Shown: positions 6,302 through 8,842 of the stretch, piece by piece | Layout: each line of letters begins with the position of its first letter | Numbering within the stretch: position 1 is the first letter of the stretch | Origin: Clostridia bacterium | GTDB taxonomy: Bacteria; Bacillota; Clostridia; Oscillospirales; Acutalibacteraceae | DNA length: 8,842 bases | Reading direction: 5' to 3' | NCBI GenBank assembly: GCA_017425745.1 | Contig: JAFOXT010000339.1 | Span: forward strand, 1 to 8,842 | Translations under genes and position numbers: made by a program | Notes under the pieces: model-generated | Told to the model about the DNA's origin: nothing | Databases searched by the model: none | The model's input: only the letters and a program-made list of their open reading frames with translations

Positions 6302-7690
6302 ATGAGCAAAAAGATTTCTTATGAACTTTATGACCTTATTCCTTCACAGGAAACTATGCATCTCATGGTTAAATACAGCTTCAAAAAACAGATTGTTCAG
6401 ATTCCCTGTTCATTCACTGCAGAAGCCGAAATTAACTTTGATCTTATGCAGAAAGCTTTCGATATGGAAATTGAAAGAAACGACAGCCTTCGCAACAGAT
6501 TTACTGTTGTTGATAAGCAGCTCAAGCAATACTTCGTTGAGCCTTATAAGATGACTGTTCCCAAAAAGTTTTTCAGAAGCTCAGCTGAACAGCAGGCTTT
6601 CTTCGATAAGGATGCTAAAACTCCGGTTAAATTCAAGGATTGCATCCCCTTCAGAATTTATTTCTTCAAGACACTTGGCGTTGGCGGAGGTATTTACATT
6701 AACGTAAGCCACCTTGCAATGGACGCTCTCGGTATGGTTGGCTGTCTTTTCGACACACTCCGTATCTACTTTGCTCTTAAAAAGGGTGAACCTATTCCTG
6801 CTCCTCTTGATTCTTACGAGGAATACATCCAGCAGGAATTCCTTAAGCTTAAGGATGAAAAGAAGCAGGCTAAGCACGCAAAGTTCTACGAAGAATATTG
6901 GGATAAGGATAAGGAACCCTTCTATGCAGGTGTTCACGGCCCCGAATTCCTTGAAAAAGCAAGAGAGAAGCAGAAGAATCCGAATCTTCGTGTTCCCGCT
7001 GCTTACAATCCTCTTTTCTCAAGCTGCAAGCAGCTTACTCTTCACATTGATCCTGAAACATCAAAGAATATTTTCGAATACTGCAAGGCTAACAGCATTG
7101 CTCCCGAAAGTCTCTTTATGTTTGCTCTTCGTACTCATTGTTCTGCAATTAACTACAGAACAGATGACGTATTTATGATGGTAACCTGCAGCAAGCGTGC
7201 TACCAACAAGGAAAAGAATATGAGCGGTTGTCTCGTTCAGCCTATTCAGGTTCGTACAATTATTTCTGAGGACAAGACTTTTGCTGAAGCTCTCAAGGAA
7301 TATACAAGAGTAAGAACAAGCCTTTACCGTCACCTTGACTATCCTTACATCAAGGCTCGTGATATGTCAAGAGATGTTTACGGCTACAATCTTATTCAGG
7401 GTCCCGCTTGTATGATGTTTACATGGCTTCCCCTTCCCATTGACAGAGATATGGGCTTCAAGTACAGCTTCCAGATTCACGATCTCGGCGCTTACTTCAC
7501 ACCGCTTTACACAATCTGTTCACCTGACCCCACAGATAAGGGTATCAATATGACTTACCTTTACAGACACAAGCTTTCAACACAGAGTCAGATTGAAAAG
7601 CTCCATGAAAACGCACTTAAGACAATTGTGGCAGGTCTTGAAAATTCCGACATTACTGTTGGCGAGCTTCTTGACAACTGCAGCAAATAA
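6302..7690 (+). CDS. Free-standing condensation-domain-like acyltransferase
   Basis: With the start at 6302 the protein has 462 residues. That ATG is preferred over the in-frame ATG at 6257 because AGAGGG (6288-6293) lies 8 nt before it and the earlier codon falls in a -10 box. The sequence resembles the condensation/CoA-dependent acyltransferase superfamily, with about the right length for one two-lobed domain. The N-terminal lobe has ERNDSLRNRF (about 58-67), a typical block. The active-site motif reads SHLAMDA (136-142) instead of HHxxxDG: the second His (137) and Asp (141) remain, but the first His is Ser and the Gly is Ala. The final DFGWG motif of peptide-forming domains is not evident. 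No carrier or adenylation domain is fused. It may join an activated acyl group to an amine or alcohol. An AMP-forming ligase follows 54 nt later, likely as partner. Relatives of the PapA or wax-ester type are an alternative. Confidence 0.75.
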   Translation: MSKKISYELYDLIPSQETMHLMVKYSFKKQIVQIPCSFTAEAEINFDLMQKAFDMEIERNDSLRNRFTVVDKQLKQYFVEPYKMTVPKKFFRSSAEQQAFFDKDAKTPVKFKDCIPFRIYFFKTLGVGGGIYINVSHLAMDALGMVGCLFDTLRIYFALKKGEPIPAPLDSYEEYIQQEFLKLKDEKKQAKHAKFYEEYWDKDKEPFYAGVHGPEFLEKAREKQKNPNLRVPAAYNPLFSSCKQLTLHIDPETSKNIFEYCKANSIAPESLFMFALRTHCSAINYRTDDVFMMVTCSKRATNKEKNMSGCLVQPIQVRTIISEDKTFAEALKEYTRVRTSLYRHLDYPYIKARDMSRDVYGYNLIQGPACMMFTWLPLPIDRDMGFKYSFQIHDLGAYFTPLYTICSPDPTDKGINMTYLYRHKLSTQSQIEKLHENALKTIVAGLENSDITVGELLDNCSK

Positions 7691-7699
7691 AGAACTTTA

Positions 7700-7713
7700 T
7701 GCGGAATTCCGCA
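7700..7713. repeat. Perfect 14-nt palindrome between acyltransferase and ligase genes
   Basis: TGCGGAATTCCGCA is fully self-complementary. As RNA it can form a 5-bp stem with an AATT loop; as DNA it could be a dimer binding site. No U-run follows, so it is not an ordinary terminator, and the next ribosome site (AGGAG, 7733-7737) remains free. The ten bases TTTATGCGGA at its left edge also occur upstream of the acyltransferase gene. Confidence 0.6.
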
Positions 7714-7744
7714 CACAATAAATAAATTTCACAGGAGACGAACT

Positions 7745-8842
7745 ATGACTATTGAACTTTCCAAGAAAGAGATCAAAGAGCTTTATAAGCTTCGTACAAA
7801 AATTCACAAAATGGGTCCTCTTTCCACACTTCAGGATCTTTTCAACAGAAGCGAAGCTTTCGGCGACAGAGTAGCTGTTGTTGAAAAGGTAAAGAAGCAG
7901 CCCGTTTCTTACACTGTTAAAGAATTCCACGATAAGGTAAGAGAAGTTGGTACAGCTCTTTATGAATTAGGTCTCGCCGGAAAACACATTGCAATTGTAA
8001 GCGAAAACTCATACGACTGGATCGTTGCTTTCTTCGCAATTGTTTGCACAAAGAGTGTTGCTGTTCCCGTTGATAAGGAGCTTCCCGACAAGGATATCAG
8101 TATGCTTATTACAAAGGGTGACGCTGAAGCTGTTTTCCACAGCAGAACTTACAAGGAAACTGCTGAGCTTCATCTCAAGAACGATGAAAGATGTAAATAT
8201 GCTTTCATCACTACTCCCGGCTGCAAGGCTGAGGGTGGCAAGCACCTTTCAATCAATGCTCTTGCTGATATGGGCCGTGAGCTTCTCAAAAACGGCGATA
8301 CACGATTTGCCGACACAAAAATTGAAAAGGACGACCTTGCAGCAATTGTATTCACATCAGGTACAACAGGCACAAACAAGGGCGTTATGCTCACTCACTA
8401 TAACTTCTCATCAAACTGCGAAGGTGTTCTTGATTTTGTTGGCTCAGAGCTTTCAACAATGTCAATTCTTCCCATGAACCACGTTTATGAGCTTTCATGC
8501 AGTGTTCTTACAGCTATCTATATGAACGGTATTATTTACATCAACGACAGCCTTAAGAACATTCTTCCCAACATCAATGAATTCAAGCCCCACGCTATGG
8601 CTGTTGTTCCCCTTGTTCTTGAAGCTGTTTACAACGGTATCTGGTCAAAAGCAGAAGCAAGCGGCAAGGCTCCTATTATGAGAAAGATGATTAAAATCAG
8701 CAACAAGCTTCTCAAGGTAGGCATTGATATCCGCCCTGTTGTATTCAAGCAGATTACTGATAACTTCGGCGGCAGATTCCCCACAATGTCATGCGGCGGC
8801 GCTCCTGCAAGAGCTGACCACATCAAGAGCCTTTCAGAAATC
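7745..8842 (+). CDS. AMP-forming acyl-CoA synthetase/ligase, 3' end outside window
   Basis: An open frame of 366 codons runs from this ATG to the window end without a stop. AGGAG (7733-7737) lies 7 nt upstream. The protein belongs to the ANL superfamily, which activates a carboxylic acid as acyl-AMP and passes it to CoA or a carrier thiol. The phosphate-binding motif is FTSGTTGTNKGV (203-214), with Asn where Pro is usual before the invariant Lys212. LPMNHVYE (242-249) fits the long-chain synthetase pattern around the aromatic/His region, and SCGGAP (349-354) fits the acyl-site motif. The C-terminal hinge and catalytic Lys would lie beyond the edge, so activity cannot be confirmed. The length so far and motif style favour a long-chain fatty acyl ligase over an amino-acid adenylation domain. 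It is probably co-transcribed with the condensation-like gene. Confidence 0.88.
   Translation, partial: MTIELSKKEIKELYKLRTKIHKMGPLSTLQDLFNRSEAFGDRVAVVEKVKKQPVSYTVKEFHDKVREVGTALYELGLAGKHIAIVSENSYDWIVAFFAIVCTKSVAVPVDKELPDKDISMLITKGDAEAVFHSRTYKETAELHLKNDERCKYAFITTPGCKAEGGKHLSINALADMGRELLKNGDTRFADTKIEKDDLAAIVFTSGTTGTNKGVMLTHYNFSSNCEGVLDFVGSELSTMSILPMNHVYELSCSVLTAIYMNGIIYINDSLKNILPNINEFKPHAMAVVPLVLEAVYNGIWSKAEASGKAPIMRKMIKISNKLLKVGIDIRPVVFKQITDNFGGRFPTMSCGGAPARADHIKSLSEI

Noticed and set aside
6581..6937. Long antisense open frames inside the condensation-like gene, and similar ones inside the hydrolase and ligase genes.
   Set aside because: They have no ribosome sites or recognisable domains and mirror the codon bias of the sense genes, so they are shadows.

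Overview
The window looks like chromosome of a Clostridia-type Firmicute, most likely a gut Oscillospiraceae/Ruminococcaceae-like anaerobe. The reasons are the AT-rich spacers, strong GGAGG-type ribosome binding sites, sigma-A-like promoters with 17-18 nt spacing, a YerC-type TrpR-related protein, and heavy use of CTT (Leu) and ACA (Thr). The taxonomic placement is inference from style, not from a marker gene.

Left part (about 1-2330, minus strand): a small housekeeping block. A three-gene operon runs leftward: a YerC/TrpR-like HTH protein, a class I SAM-dependent methyltransferase, and the redox chaperone Hsp33 (hslO). Two tRNA genes, Val(UAC) and Asp(GUC), follow on the same strand. They have their own near-consensus promoter just past hslO and encode their CCA ends.

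Middle (about 2340-6080, plus strand): a divergent single gene for a membrane-anchored alpha/beta hydrolase, then a complete polar amino acid ABC importer operon (lipoprotein substrate-binding protein, permease, ATPase). The importer has its own promoter, a hairpin between the first two genes and a clear intrinsic terminator. Its binding protein is the most unusual item here. The segment that normally ends the family (the return strand and last helices of lobe 1) sits at the N-terminus right after the lipoprotein signal, and the C-terminus stops where that segment should begin. It reads as a natural circular permutation. The ATPase also carries about 30 extra residues between its Q-loop and its LSGGQ signature.

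Right part (about 6080-8842, plus strand): a regulatory region with two overlapping candidate promoters and nested dyads. It is followed by a free-standing condensation-domain-like protein (SHxxxDA in place of HHxxxDG) and an AMP-forming ligase/acyl-CoA-synthetase-type gene that runs off the right edge. Together they suggest a split, NRPS-like or lipid-conjugating acyl-activation and transfer pathway. Its carrier protein, if any, would lie beyond the window. No CRISPR array, insertion sequence or phage gene was seen.
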